Notes: generated from the sequence alone by a model not told the origin. Positions 1 through 9,111 are shown, counted from the stretch's first letter. The stretch is DNA of 64,000 bases from JASHPR01 sp963815375 (GCA_963815375.1 CAWFGX010000012.1:310001-374000), one strand, 5' to 3'. Program-made: numbers and translations.

Positions 1-2578
1 GGTCGTCGCCAGCGATCGCGTCGACGCCAGTGGCGCCCTCGGGCGGCCGGTAGGACGGTGGCCGGTCGGCGACGAAGTCAGGCACGTCGTGCCCAGTCCA
101 CTTGCGCTTGCGTGGGTCCCACCAGACCAGTGCCTTGCGGTCACTCCACGGCTTGCCGTCCGGGTCGGCGGACGCCCGGTTGTAGATGATGCGCCGGTTC
201 GCCGGCCATGCCCAGCCCCACTCAGGCGCGACCCAGCTCTGCTCCCGGCCGGGCTTGCGCCGGGCCGCCTGGTTGACTCCGCCGGCCCGGACGCCACAGT
301 AGATCCAGCAGCCGCACTCCGTGGATCCGTCGGCCTTGAGCTGGGTAAATGTCGACAGCGGCTTGCCTTCGGCGTCCCGGCCGTTGATCTCGGCCAGCAC
401 CGCGTCGGCGTCGGGTTCCTGCAGCCCGCCCAGCACTGGGTAGTCCCAGGTCAGGTCCAGCACCGGACGGTCCATCTCGTCAGAGGAGGAGGCGAGTTTC
501 TCGCGGATCCGGCGGCCGAGGTGGTACGTAAACCACAGGTCGCTGCGGGCGTCGCCGGCTGGCTCGACCGCTGTGTGGTGCCACTGCAGCATCCGCTGGG
601 TGTTGGTGCAGCTGCCGTCCTTCTCCGTATGGGCGGCCGCGGGCAGGAAGAACACCTCGGTCTTGATGTCCTCGGTGCGCATCTCCGCAGTCTCGATCTC
701 CGGGCCGTTCTGCCAGAACGTCGCGCTCTCGATCAGCACCATGTCCCGGACCACCAGCCAGTCCAGGTTGGCCATCCCCATCCGCTGCACCCGCGAGTTG
801 GCCGAGCCGACCGCCGGGTTCTGCCCGAACACGAAGTAGCCGGTGCACTGGCCCTCTATCTGGGCCATGGCCGTCTCGTATGTGCTGTGGCTGCCGGTCA
901 GCCGCGGCAGGTAGTCGTAGCAGAATTCGTTCTCTGCCGTGGCCGCATCTCCCCACCACGCCTTGAGCAGGCTCACCATGTACTCGCGGGTGTTGGCCCA
1001 GAACCCCTTGTACACGGTCTCGGCCATGACGTACACGTCCAGGTCGTCGTGGCGGCGCGCAAGCGGCATCGGCAGATAGCCGGGCAGCAGGTCAAAGAGC
1101 GTAGGGATGTCGGTGGACCCCTGGATGGAGGCGTGGCCGCGGAGCGCCAGGATGCCGCCGCCCGGCCGGCCCATGTTGCCGAGCAGCGACTGCAGGATCG
1201 CCGCCGCGCGGATGTACTGCACGCCGACCGTGTGCTGGGTCCAGCCCACGCTGTACGCGAACGCTGTGGTCTTGTCACGCCCCGAGTTCTGCGTGACCAG
1301 TTCGCACACCTGACGGAACAGATGCTCGGGCACGCCGGTGATCCTTGCCACCATTTCTGGTGTGTAGCGGGAGAAATGGCGCTTGAGCACCTGGAACACA
1401 CAGCGCGGGTGCTGCAGGGTCATGTCGGTGTCGGGGGCAGGGTGGGCTGCCGCGCCGACCGATCCGTGAATCTCGCCCCGGGCCGCCCGCCGGGCCAGCA
1501 GCAACTCCTCCGGCTCGATGCCGCGGGCGCCGCTGGCAGGGGCGACGCCGACCTCCTCGCCCTGGTAGCGCCAGGTCTTAAAGTCGTACACGCGGTCCTC
1601 GGCGTTCAGGCCGGAGAACACACCGTCAAGGTCTTCCGTGTCTGCGAACTCCTCGGTAAGGATCGCCGGCGCGTTGGTGTAATTGACCACATATTCCCGG
1701 AAGTACTTCTCGTTCTGAATGACGTAATTGATAAGCCCGCCGACGAAGGCGATGTCCGAACCGGCCCGTAGCGGGACGTGCAGGTCGGCCAGGGCGCTGG
1801 TCCGGCTGTACCGGGGGTCGACGTGGATCACGGTGGCGCCGCGGGCCTTTGCCTCCATGACCCACTGGAAGCCCACTGGGTGGGCCTCGGCCATGTTGGA
1901 GCCCTCGATAAGGATGCAGTCGGAGTTCTGCAGGTCCTGCTGAAATGTCGTCGCGCCGCCGCGACCGAAGCTAGTCCCCAGACCGGGAACTGTGGAGGAG
2001 TGTCATATACGGGCCTGATTCTCGATCTGCACCGCGCCGAGCGCCGTGAACAGCTTCTTCATCAGGTAGTTCTCTTCGTTGTCCAGGGTCGCGCCCCCGA
2101 GGCTGGCGATGCCCATAGTCCGCCTGGTGCGCTTGCCCTGGTGCTCCCACTGCCAGCCCTTGCGCCGCGACTCGATGACCCGGTCGGCGATCATGTCCAT
2201 GGCTGTATCCAGGCCGAGGTACTCCCACTTGGTGCCGCCCGGCCGCCGGTACAGCACCTGGTACTGGCGGGCTCCCCCGGTGGTGAGCTGCAGGCTGGCT
2301 GAGCCTTTGGGGCAGAGCCGGCCCCGGCTCACCGGCGAGTCGGGGTCGCCTTCGATCTGGGTGACCCGGCCGTCCTGCACGTAGACGTTCTGGGCGCAGC
2401 CCACGGCGCAGTACGGGCATACCGACTTGACCACTCTGTCGGCCGTGGCGGTCCGCGGGGTGAGCTCCCGGGTGCGCCTGCTGCTCGCCGCGGCGCCCAG
2501 GCCGCGCCGGTCGGCGCCGGTGAGCTGGCGGTACACGGGCCACTGGGCGATCAGTGGCAGCTTGCCCCGTTCAGGCAT
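1..2578 (-). CDS. fdh: Formate dehydrogenase alpha subunit, selenoprotein (3' end outside window)
   Basis: This is the molybdopterin (bis-MGD) catalytic subunit of a formate dehydrogenase-N/O-type enzyme, which oxidises formate to CO2. Four cysteines near residues 54, 57, 61 and 89 (CPYCAVGC and CPKG) bind the N-terminal [4Fe-4S] cluster. The frame meets TGA at 2003-2005 (residue 192) inside NQARI-TGA-HSSTVPGLGTSFGRG, which lines up with E. coli FdnG NQARV-Sec-HGPTV. It then stays open to the window edge, with family motifs such as EAHPVGFQWVMEAK and HVDPRYSRTSALADLH. Conventional gene calling would split it at the TGA. I chose the ATG at 2578 because GAGGGAG lies about 8 nt upstream; an ATG at 2644 overlapping the upstream stop (ATGA) is the alternative. 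I see no Tat signal, unlike periplasmic FdnG, so a cytoplasmic enzyme is likely. Beta and gamma subunits are not in the window. Confidence 0.93.
1973..2005 (-). promoter_or_regulatory. Selenocysteine UGA codon with bacterial SECIS hairpin
   Basis: On the minus strand the UGA (2005-2003) is followed by 11 nt and then AGTTCCCGGTCTGGGGACT (1991-1973). AGTTCCC pairs with GGGGACT (7 bp, one G-U), leaving the pentaloop GGUCU. E. coli fdhF has the same 11-nt spacing and the same GGUCU loop contacted by SelB. The hairpin is within the coding frame. No selA, selB, selC or selD gene is visible in this window. Confidence 0.9.
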
Positions 2579-2640
2579 TCGTTTGTCTCCCTCTGGTGCG
2601 CCGGCGCCCGACTCGGCCCCCTTACCCGGGTCCGGGCCGT

Positions 2641-3264
2641 TCATGTCGGCAGGTTGAAGTTGACGCTGAAGTTCAGCGCCACTGCGAACGTCAGGTAGAT
2701 CAGCCAGAACCCGGTGCCGAGGTGGAAGAAACCGAGCAACCGCTCACCTGGTTTGCTCAGGCGCGGGAAGTCGGGCCCCAGGGTGGCGAAGAACTCGGCG
2801 AAGTACACGCACGTCAGCCCGATGAACACGCCGCCGACAGGGTTATCGCCGGCCTTGAAGAAGACAATGATGCCGAGGATCGAGATCAGCAGGAACGCCA
2901 CGGTCATGCCGATATTCGCTCTGGCGTCGGCCCGGCGCCGCCGGATCATCCCCAGGGAGAACCAGTGCACGCCGTACGCGGTGAATGCTAGGGCGGCCAT
3001 GTACAGGGGCGGGGAGGTGAACGTATGGAAGAGGGTCAGCCCGAGGAACAGGTAGGTCCCGGCCAGGAACTGCATGAAGCCGGGCATCCAGATGCCCCAG
3101 ATGCCGGTCGCCTGGTCCACCTCTTCGCTGCGCGGCGGATAGCCAACCAGCTCCTCGCCGCCGTAGATCAGGTAGCCGGTGCCGAGACCGAAGAAGCCTA
3201 TGGCCAGCGGCGGGAACGGCGACGTGGGAAGCGTGAGCACCACACTAGGATCGAGCCCGGACAT
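2641..3264 (-). CDS. Six-TM membrane protein, GPR1/FUN34/YaaH-like (putative acetate/formate transporter)
   Basis: The 207-residue product is almost entirely membrane embedded, with about six hydrophobic segments. It begins with a PPLAIGFFGLGTGYL stretch and has AFTAYGVHWFSLG and GVFIGLTCVYFAEFFATLG, which resemble the AceTr (GPR1/FUN34/YaaH, SatP) family of monocarboxylate permeases. The assignment is by eye and the length fits that family. It lies directly upstream of the formate dehydrogenase gene in the same direction, with a possible ATGA overlap at 2641-2644, so it is probably co-transcribed. A role in formate uptake or efflux is plausible but inferred. AGGAG lies about 11 nt before the ATG. 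It lacks the clear histidine pattern of an FdnI-type cytochrome b, so I do not call it the gamma subunit. Confidence 0.55.
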   Translation of the reverse strand: MSGLDPSVVLTLPTSPFPPLAIGFFGLGTGYLIYGGEELVGYPPRSEEVDQATGIWGIWMPGFMQFLAGTYLFLGLTLFHTFTSPPLYMAALAFTAYGVHWFSLGMIRRRRADARANIGMTVAFLLISILGIIVFFKAGDNPVGGVFIGLTCVYFAEFFATLGPDFPRLSKPGERLLGFFHLGTGFWLIYLTFAVALNFSVNFNLPT

Positions 3265-3482
3265 TGGTCCCTTCTCCTACGGTAGGCGATGAATCACACT
3301 CTGTAACCGATAGCGGGCAGGCTTGGCGCCTGCCCCCGCGGTCATGGCGTAAGGGATGCCCCGTCGGCGATCTCATCTCACATCGCGAGCCACACCGGCT
3401 CGGAGACCTCGCGGCGCGGAGGCTGGCGCCAGCGACGCCACGAGGCCGCCCTTTCGTCACCTGGCCGGCGAGTCAGCGGTCA

Positions 3483-3698
3483 TCATCGCCGCCTGCCTGG
3501 CGTTTCGCAGCCGTCTCCGGGCTGAACTCTCTCCAGGGCCTCCCGGTACCGATCGGCTTCGCCTCGCCAGTAGCGCACCTTCCGCATCATCCACTCCGTC
3601 CAGTGGTTGATGGCGACGGTGGCGAGGGTCATCGTCAGGACGCAGCCCGTGACCGCGCCGAGGAACATCGCGATCAGCACGATGACCCCGGTGATCAC
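3483..3698 (-). CDS. Small membrane protein, unknown
   Basis: A 71-residue ORF starting with GTG. Residues 2 to about 30 form one hydrophobic segment (ITGVIVLIAMFLGAVTG onward), followed by a basic, amphipathic tail (MMRKVRYWRGEADRYREAL). The N-out single-span plus helical tail layout is common in small actinobacterial membrane proteins, but I recognise no family. There is no strong RBS. It sits upstream of the formate dehydrogenase operon in the same direction, separated by about 220 bp, and may be independent of it. Confidence 0.45.
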   Translation of the reverse strand: MITGVIVLIAMFLGAVTGCVLTMTLATVAINHWTEWMMRKVRYWRGEADRYREALERVQPGDGCETPGRRR

Positions 3699-4252
3699 GG
3701 GTAGCTCTTAGGGCTCGGATGTGGCCTGAAGTGCACGGATGGCATTCCCATAGGGGCATACCGCGAGGTAGTGTTAGGGATCACTTCCACGTGTCCTCTT
3801 TCTGCTTCTCTGGCTGGGGAGTACCGGGGTATGTGGTTTCGCCGGGCCGGTGGCTGCAACCATCCGGCCCGGCGTCGTTTCTGACGCCGATTCGGCTGCG
3901 GTGGGACGGCGGAGGCCCCCGGATACGGATGGCCGGCACCGGCTGGGCGCGCTGCGGCACCTGGCCCGGACGCAAGCGACAGCGATCGAAGATTCGGAAG
4001 GGATCTAGGGCGCCAGCCGTCCGGCTAAAGGCACGAGCCTGAGTGGCTAACCATCTGCTCAGGCCCTCGTGCATCGCCGCGGCCCCCTTCTTGCGGGGAG
4101 TCGATCCCAATGGTTACATGATAACCTCAGTGAAATTTGCAGCGATAGGTGCACTGAAAGAACTTTTCGAGAACCGCGGCAATGCCGGCGTGACACATGC
4201 GACACGCTGAGCACACGGCTCAGCCGACTCGCTTCATCCAACAGGAGATCCG
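3699..4252. other. Intergenic region with no supported gene
   Basis: About 550 bp between the small membrane ORF and the XRE regulator. Short ORFs exist on both strands but lack RBSs and recognisable composition. The last 150 bp are distinctly more AT-rich than the surroundings and probably carry the promoter of the XRE gene, including the inverted repeat listed at 4112-4126. Confidence 0.5.
4112..4126. promoter_or_regulatory. Inverted repeat GGTTA-N5-TAACC, candidate operator
   Basis: GGTTACATGATAACC is a perfect 5-bp inverted repeat with a 5-nt centre. It lies about 130 bp before the TTG start of the XRE gene, in an AT-rich segment. Autoregulation by the adjacent HTH protein is a guess from position only. 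Confidence 0.35.
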
Positions 4253-5122
4253 TTGCCCGACTACTCCCCAACCGTCCGGCGACGCCGGCTAGCGGCCGAA
4301 CTCAGGCGGCTACGCGAGCAGTCCGGGCAGACCGCTGACCAGGTAGCCGAAGCCCTCGGCTGGAGTACCTCGAAGGTCAGCAGATACGAGCTAGCGCGTA
4401 CGGGCCTGAAGCCAACCGACGTGCGCAAACTGCTTGACCATTATGGGGTCGGGACGTCCAGCATGAACGAGATGATGCTCCTAGCCCAGCAAGCCACCAG
4501 CAAGGGATGGTGGGAGGCATACTCCGACGTAATATCCAGCGACTACGCCGACTTGATCGGCCTAGAGGAAGAGGCCCGATCCTGCCTGACCTGGCAGGTT
4601 GAGTGCGTGCCTGGCCTACTGCAGACAGAGGACTATGCCCGGGAGATCAACGGCTGGTTCCAGCGGATGGTCGCGATGCCACCGGCCAGCATGGAACGTC
4701 GGGTACAGGTGCGGATGTTGCGGCAGCGGGTTCTGACGCGGGATCCCCCCCTTGAGCTCTCGGTGGTGCTAGAAGAGTCCGCGCTCTTGCGCCAGGTCGC
4801 CGACCAGCACGTAATGCGCGCGCAACTCGAGAGACTGCTCGAGGCCGCGGAGATGGTAAATATCCGAATCCGTGTACTCCCGTTGCACGGCAAGCGGCCG
4901 ATCATGGCGGGGTCATTCGCCCTGCTGACGTTCGGTGAAGACCACGAGGCAGCGTTTCATGACGTCGTGTCTACCGAGAACCTGCTGCAGTCGCTCGCTT
5001 TCGACGGCGAGACGGATACCTACCTCTACCGTCGGACCTTCGATCACATGATGGAGTCCTCCCTGTCTGCTGCTGATTCGAAGGAACTCATAGCCGATAC
5101 CGCCAAGCGAGTGTGGCGGTGA
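4253..5122 (+). CDS. XRE-family regulator with DUF5753 domain
   Basis: A 289-residue protein with an N-terminal helix-turn-helix (about residues 8-65; AELRRLREQSGQTADQVAEA then WSTSKVSRYELARTG) followed by the DUF5753 domain, shown by WEAYSDV, LIGLEEEARSCLTWQ and CVPGLLQTEDYAR. This is the WhiJ-like class common in filamentous actinomycetes, often tied to development or secondary metabolism. The start is TTG, fixed by AGGAG about 6 nt upstream. Such genes are usually followed by a DUF397 gene; none is present here, so the regulator appears solitary, unlike the second copy at 42.2 kb. Confidence 0.93.
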   Translation: MPDYSPTVRRRRLAAELRRLREQSGQTADQVAEALGWSTSKVSRYELARTGLKPTDVRKLLDHYGVGTSSMNEMMLLAQQATSKGWWEAYSDVISSDYADLIGLEEEARSCLTWQVECVPGLLQTEDYAREINGWFQRMVAMPPASMERRVQVRMLRQRVLTRDPPLELSVVLEESALLRQVADQHVMRAQLERLLEAAEMVNIRIRVLPLHGKRPIMAGSFALLTFGEDHEAAFHDVVSTENLLQSLAFDGETDTYLYRRTFDHMMESSLSAADSKELIADTAKRVWR

Positions 5123-5159
5123 GGCTGCCCGAAACCAGCCCGCCTTCGGTTACTGCCGT

Positions 5160-5560
5160 ACCGACTCCCGGGCACGAGTCGCGCATACCGATGGTTTATG
5201 GTCCTCACGCTGGCCGGCGACAAGATCAGTGGGTGTGCCCGCGGCCACGATGGATCAGCTCGACAACGCGGTCAGCCACGGCGATTTCGTTCTGGTGCTC
5301 TATGAGGTGGGTTGGTGGTGTGACGGTCACCTCGCGCCATTCCTCAGCCTGCTGCCCGCCCGCGGCGGCCCAGCCTGCCAGCAGGGGCCGCTCGAACTTG
5401 CCGAGGTGAGCCGGCATACTGACGTGACCGTAGATCGGGGTGGGCACGAAGCGCTGGTTGCCGAAGCAGTGGTCGAAGTGCGCATGCGTGTTGACCAGGC
5501 TGGTAGCGCCGCTGGAACAACTCGGCGGCCACCTCGTTCCAGCCCATGCCACCGGAGCCC
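5160..5560 (-). pseudogene. MBL-fold hydrolase remnant
   Basis: On the minus strand the frame ending at 5226 encodes TSLVNTHAHFDHCFGNQRF and later RVVELIHRGRGHTH, the HxHxDH metal-binding motif and the GHT motif of metallo-beta-lactamase-fold hydrolases. The reading frame stops right after GHTH, while the next frame continues with DLVAGQRED, where intact relatives have a GHTxxDLVV-type strand. A further shift is likely upstream of the HxHxDH motif. Both ends of the usual 250-300 residue domain are missing. I read this as a frameshifted, truncated relic. Confidence 0.65.
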
Positions 5561-5640
5561 AGCCATGTGCGGCAGTCCTATCCTGAAGCTCTGCTGGGAC
5601 CCAACGTCAGGCGGAGGCACGGGTGGAGGATCGTCAGAAA

Positions 5641-6129
5641 ATGCGGGTCTCGGATGCCGACCGGCAGGAGACAGTTGACCGGTTGCGCATCGCGCTGGAC
5701 GAGGGCCGCCTGAAGATGGACGAGTACCTGCAGCGGATGGAGCGCGCATACGAGGCGGTGACGTACGCCGACCTCAACGGTCTGTGCGACGACCTGCCGG
5801 TGCCAAGGCGTGAGCACGTTGCACCGGTCCCGGCACGGTCGACCGCGCCTGTCCAAGCGGTGGATGCCGCCGGCGTCCCGGCCGGGTTCTTTGCCAGGCT
5901 GCCAGCGCCGCTCAAGGTGCTGTGGACGATCTGGCTGGTCGCGGTCTCTGTCAACGTGGTCATCTGGGTTCTGGTCACGGGCACCTCTGGCCACCTGATC
6001 TATCCCTGGCCGGTATGGGTGGCCGGCCCGTACGGGGCGGCGCTGCTCGCGATATCCGCTGCCGTCATGTCCGGCCGGCGCGGCCAGGGGCCTGGCCGGC
6101 CGCCCCTGCCTCCAGGCAGCCGCCCCTGA
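5641..6129 (+). CDS. DUF1707 protein with two membrane segments
   Basis: Residues 1-55 match the DUF1707 (SHOCT-like) domain: RVSDADRQETVDRLRIAL, EGRLKMDEYLQRMERAY and YADLNGLCDDLP. Two hydrophobic segments follow (about VLWTIWLVAVSVNVVIWVLV and VWVAGPYGAALLAISAAVM), ending in a short Arg/Pro tail. The family is widespread in actinobacteria and its function is unknown. I chose the ATG at 5641, preceded by GGAGG 11 nt away and starting exactly at the domain; a GTG at 5623 would add six residues. The gene stands alone between an MBL relic and a PhyH gene. Confidence 0.85.
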   Translation: MRVSDADRQETVDRLRIALDEGRLKMDEYLQRMERAYEAVTYADLNGLCDDLPVPRREHVAPVPARSTAPVQAVDAAGVPAGFFARLPAPLKVLWTIWLVAVSVNVVIWVLVTGTSGHLIYPWPVWVAGPYGAALLAISAAVMSGRRGQGPGRPPLPPGSRP

Positions 6130-6282
6130 CCGGCCGCTGGACGGGCATCCGCGGCGTATCGTGATGCCATGCGCTGAGCGTGAACCTGCACAAGCACTGT
6201 CGCCCGCCGGGCTAGGGCTCCTCCGGGATGCCGGGATGTTCGCCGCCGCTCGTCCCAGCTCTCTCCCAGGAGGAACGACCCG

Positions 6283-7119
6283 ATGCTCACCAGCAAGCAG
6301 GTCGACTATTACCGCACCTTCGGCTTCGTCGTGCTGCCCGGCTTCCTGGCCGACCGCGCCGGATCCCTGCAGGCTGAGGTTGACTCGGCCATTCACGACG
6401 CCTACTCCGCCATTTTTACAGAACGTGACGCTGACGGCATCAGTGGCCACTATCTGCCAATGGCCAGCCGCCTGACACCCGTCAGCACATCGCTGATCTG
6501 CGACGACCCGCGGTTCATCGATGCCGCTGCCGAGCTCCTCGGCCGCCCGGTCATCCCCGAGTGTCCCGAGGGTGTGCTGTATTTCGCTGAGGCCCCCTGG
6601 CACAACGACGATGGCATGGGCCTGACCGCTGTCAAGTTCGCCACCTACTTCGACGCGCTTGCGGCAGACAACGGGGCACTGCGGTTCGTGCCCGGCTCCC
6701 ATCAACCGGAGCAGAACACAAGGCTCACCGGCTACCGAAAGCGCCAGATGCCGGTAGGCACCGACGCAGACGCCGCCTCCTACCAGGCAAGCTTTCCTGG
6801 GTACGTGGCCGACACCGCTGCAGGGGACGTCATCGCGTTCGACCTGCACGTCTGGCACTCGACCGCAGGCGGCAGGGACCGGCTCGCCTGGACGGCCATC
6901 TATCAGTGCGACCCGCAGACGAGCGAAGAGCGTGACCTGACTCTGCGGTCGATGAACGACAGTTTCGAGCAGGCGTTCCGGGGGTTCGACCGCGACCGTT
7001 ACCCAGTGTGGCGGGACTGGCTCGACGACGCCGACGCGCACCCCGCACGTGCGCCGGTCATCGAGCGCATGCGGCAAGCCGGCGTATTGGAGCAGCCCGG
7101 AGCCCTGCTGGGGTGGTAA
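6283..7119 (+). CDS. Phytanoyl-CoA dioxygenase (PhyH) family Fe(II)/2-oxoglutarate oxygenase
   Basis: A 278-residue protein of the PhyH superfamily, whose members hydroxylate small molecules using Fe(II), O2 and 2-oxoglutarate. The iron triad is visible as H107-x-D109 (APWHNDDG) and the distal histidine near residue 192 in LHVWHSTAGGRDRLAW, with the arginine for 2-oxoglutarate in the same stretch. NGALRFVPGSHQPEQN is the usual strand before the distal site. The start has a strong RBS (AGGAGG, 8 nt). The substrate cannot be deduced. A strong hairpin follows the gene, so it is probably monocistronic. Confidence 0.9.
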   Translation: MLTSKQVDYYRTFGFVVLPGFLADRAGSLQAEVDSAIHDAYSAIFTERDADGISGHYLPMASRLTPVSTSLICDDPRFIDAAAELLGRPVIPECPEGVLYFAEAPWHNDDGMGLTAVKFATYFDALAADNGALRFVPGSHQPEQNTRLTGYRKRQMPVGTDADAASYQASFPGYVADTAAGDVIAFDLHVWHSTAGGRDRLAWTAIYQCDPQTSEERDLTLRSMNDSFEQAFRGFDRDRYPVWRDWLDDADAHPARAPVIERMRQAGVLEQPGALLGW

Positions 7120-7130
7120 CGCGCTAGCCT

Positions 7131-7176
7131 GCCCGGCGACCTTGGTCACGCTCCGGCGCGACCAAGGTGGCCGGGC
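7131..7176. terminator. Strong GC-rich hairpin after PhyH gene
   Basis: Arms 7131-7147 (GCCCGGCGACCTTGGTC) and 7160-7176 (GACCAAGGTGGCCGGGC) pair over 17 bp with one mismatch around a 12-nt loop. There is no U-tract, as is common for actinobacterial terminators. Confidence 0.7.
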
Positions 7177-7305
7177 GCTGCGAGCACGGGCGTAACGTCC
7201 TATTCGCGATGTATTCGATCACGTCACGTACTATTCTTTTGGCTCTGTTAGCCGGCTTGTACGTTATGGGGGTTTCGGCGGACCCCGGATGCCAAGGGGG
7301 TCGAC

Positions 7306-9015
7306 GTGGGCCTGCGCTACAACCCGCCACCGGGATGGCCGCCTGCTCCCCCGGGTTTCTCGCCTCAGCCGGGCTGGATGCCAGATCCATCGTGGCCGCC
7401 ACCGCCTCCCGGCTGGCAGCTGTGGGTCAACGAAGACCAGCCAGCGGCTTCGGGGTGGCCATCGCTGCCAGCCCAGGGCAGCGGGCCGGCCGCACCGCCG
7501 GACTTGAACGCCGCGCCGACGCAGCTCAACTATGGCCTGGGCAGTGACCCTGGCACCAGCAAACTGAGCGGCAGCTCGATCGGCCTGGACAGCGCCAACC
7601 CGAGCACCACCAAGCTAGGTACGAGCTCCACAGCGGACCAGGACCCTCTCAACCCGCTCACCACGAACCTCGGCTCTCGCCGGGCCACCCTCGACACCAG
7701 TACCAGCAAGCTGGGCCCAGACTCCGGCAGCACTGGCTACTCGGGCAGCGTGGGCACGGCGGCTGGGGCCGGCTCGGCTACGCCGGGAAACTCCGCCGCC
7801 GACCCCGACACGCCGGGCAGCTTCTACTCCAGCCCGAGCACGCCCAGCCGCCCGTTCGGAAGCCCGGGCTCCCGGAACACACCCAGCGACCCGTTCGCCA
7901 GCCCGGCCAGCCCGAACAGGCCCAGCGACCCCTACGCAAGCCCCGCCACCCCGAGCACGCCCAGCCGCCCGTTCGGAAGCCCGGCCAGCCCGAACACGCC
8001 CAGCGACCCCTTCGCCAGCCCGGGAACTCCCGGCAACCTGCATGGCAGCCCGAACACGCTGGACAGCCGCTACGCGAGCCCCGGCACACCCGGAAACCCG
8101 TATGCCAGCCCGGGCACGCCGGCCAGCCCGTACAACAGCCCCGGCACGCCGGGCAGCCCGTACTCTGACCCGGGCGCATCGGGTACGCCATATCCGGGCC
8201 AGGCGAGTACGGGCACCCCGGGCAGCCCGTATGGCAGCCCGGGCAGCCCGTATGGCAGCCCGGCCAGCCCCGGCGCGCCGTACCAGAGCCCGGCCGCGCC
8301 GTACTCCAGTCCAGGCGGCCCGTACGACCCGGGAAGCCCGTACGGCGGGGGCAGCTCATACAGCCCCTATGGCGGCCCGGCCGGCACGTACAGCCCGTTC
8401 CCGCAGAAGCCCCCCGGGACAAGCGGATTTGCGGTCGCCTCGCTGGTGCTCGGCATCCTCGGCATCTTCGGCATCACCGCGATCCTCAGCGCGATCTTCG
8501 GCTTCGTCGGACTGGGCAAGATCCGCAGGACTGGCCAGAACGGCAAGGGCATCGCGATTACCGGCATCGCCATGTCAGCCGCGTGGATCATCATCCTGAT
8601 AGTCATAATCGTCGCAGCAGGTAATCAGGCCCAGCGATCACCGGGCGGGCAGATCAACCAGGGCGGGAGCCTGAGCGTCCTGTCACTCAAAACCGGCGAC
8701 TGCTTTGTGTACCCGACCGACCAGCAGGACATCAACACGATCACAGCGATTCCGTGCAGTCAGGCACACGACGCGCAGGTCTTCGCCCAGTTCAACCTGT
8801 CTGGATCGAGCTCCAACTACCCGACGAACATGACGCAGCTGGCCAGCAACGGATGTCAGGCGCGCACCGCGAGCCTCAACAAGTCCCTGCTGACCACGTC
8901 CATGACCATGAAGATCGTTTACCCCCAGAACGCTTCGTGGATCACAGGCAACCGGACCGTGAACTGCGTGATGTACAGCCCGACGAACATCAACACCTCT
9001 CTGCTGAACTCCTGA
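7306..9015 (+). CDS. DUF4190/septum-formation-domain membrane protein with long Pro/Ser/Gly-rich N-terminus
   Basis: The 569-residue product has three parts. Residues 1 to about 365 are low complexity: a Pro/Trp-rich start (GWPPAPPGFSPQPGW), a Ser/Thr/Gly stretch, and dozens of imperfect units of the type SPGTPGSPY and SPxTPSxPF, expected to be disordered. Two hydrophobic segments follow (VASLVLGILGIFGITAILSA and ITGIAMSAAWIIILIVIIV), a DUF4190 layout. The extracellular C-terminus (from LKTGDCFVYP, with IPCSQAHDAQVFAQF and paired cysteines) matches the septum-formation/DUF4333-type domain. GTG start with AGGGGG upstream. Likely a surface-exposed envelope protein; the precise role is unknown. 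Confidence 0.85.
   Translation: MGLRYNPPPGWPPAPPGFSPQPGWMPDPSWPPPPPGWQLWVNEDQPAASGWPSLPAQGSGPAAPPDLNAAPTQLNYGLGSDPGTSKLSGSSIGLDSANPSTTKLGTSSTADQDPLNPLTTNLGSRRATLDTSTSKLGPDSGSTGYSGSVGTAAGAGSATPGNSAADPDTPGSFYSSPSTPSRPFGSPGSRNTPSDPFASPASPNRPSDPYASPATPSTPSRPFGSPASPNTPSDPFASPGTPGNLHGSPNTLDSRYASPGTPGNPYASPGTPASPYNSPGTPGSPYSDPGASGTPYPGQASTGTPGSPYGSPGSPYGSPASPGAPYQSPAAPYSSPGGPYDPGSPYGGGSSYSPYGGPAGTYSPFPQKPPGTSGFAVASLVLGILGIFGITAILSAIFGFVGLGKIRRTGQNGKGIAITGIAMSAAWIIILIVIIVAAGNQAQRSPGGQINQGGSLSVLSLKTGDCFVYPTDQQDINTITAIPCSQAHDAQVFAQFNLSGSSSNYPTNMTQLASNGCQARTASLNKSLLTTSMTMKIVYPQNASWITGNRTVNCVMYSPTNINTSLLNS
7800..8400 (+). repeat. Degenerate in-frame repeats encoding SPGTPGSPY-like units
   Basis: The coding DNA consists of many short imperfect repeats around GCAGCCCGGGCACGCCGGGC, giving S-P-x-x-P periodicity. 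They lie entirely inside the disordered region of the septum-domain protein and have no CRISPR-like spacing. Confidence 0.8.
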
Positions 9016-9111
9016 CCGGCCAGAAACCCGTGTGACGCGCGGCCGAGCCGTACGGTAGGTTCACGGGCTGGCCTGCCATAAGGCGGGCTGGCGGACCTGG
9101 CAGGGGGTGTC

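Noticed and set aside
89..1771. Plus-strand open frame of 560 codons
   Set aside because: It is the exact antisense frame of the formate dehydrogenase gene and has GC-driven composition with no domain.
3719..4110. Overlapping small ORFs upstream of the XRE regulator
   Set aside because: Low-complexity basic translations on both strands and no ribosome-binding sites.
5578..7149. Minus-strand open frame of 523 codons
   Set aside because: It runs antisense across the DUF1707 and PhyH genes, both of which have clear motifs and RBSs.
7800..8340. CRISPR-like or tandem-repeat array
   Set aside because: Repeats are short, degenerate and in frame with a Pro/Ser/Gly-rich protein; there are no spacers of constant length.
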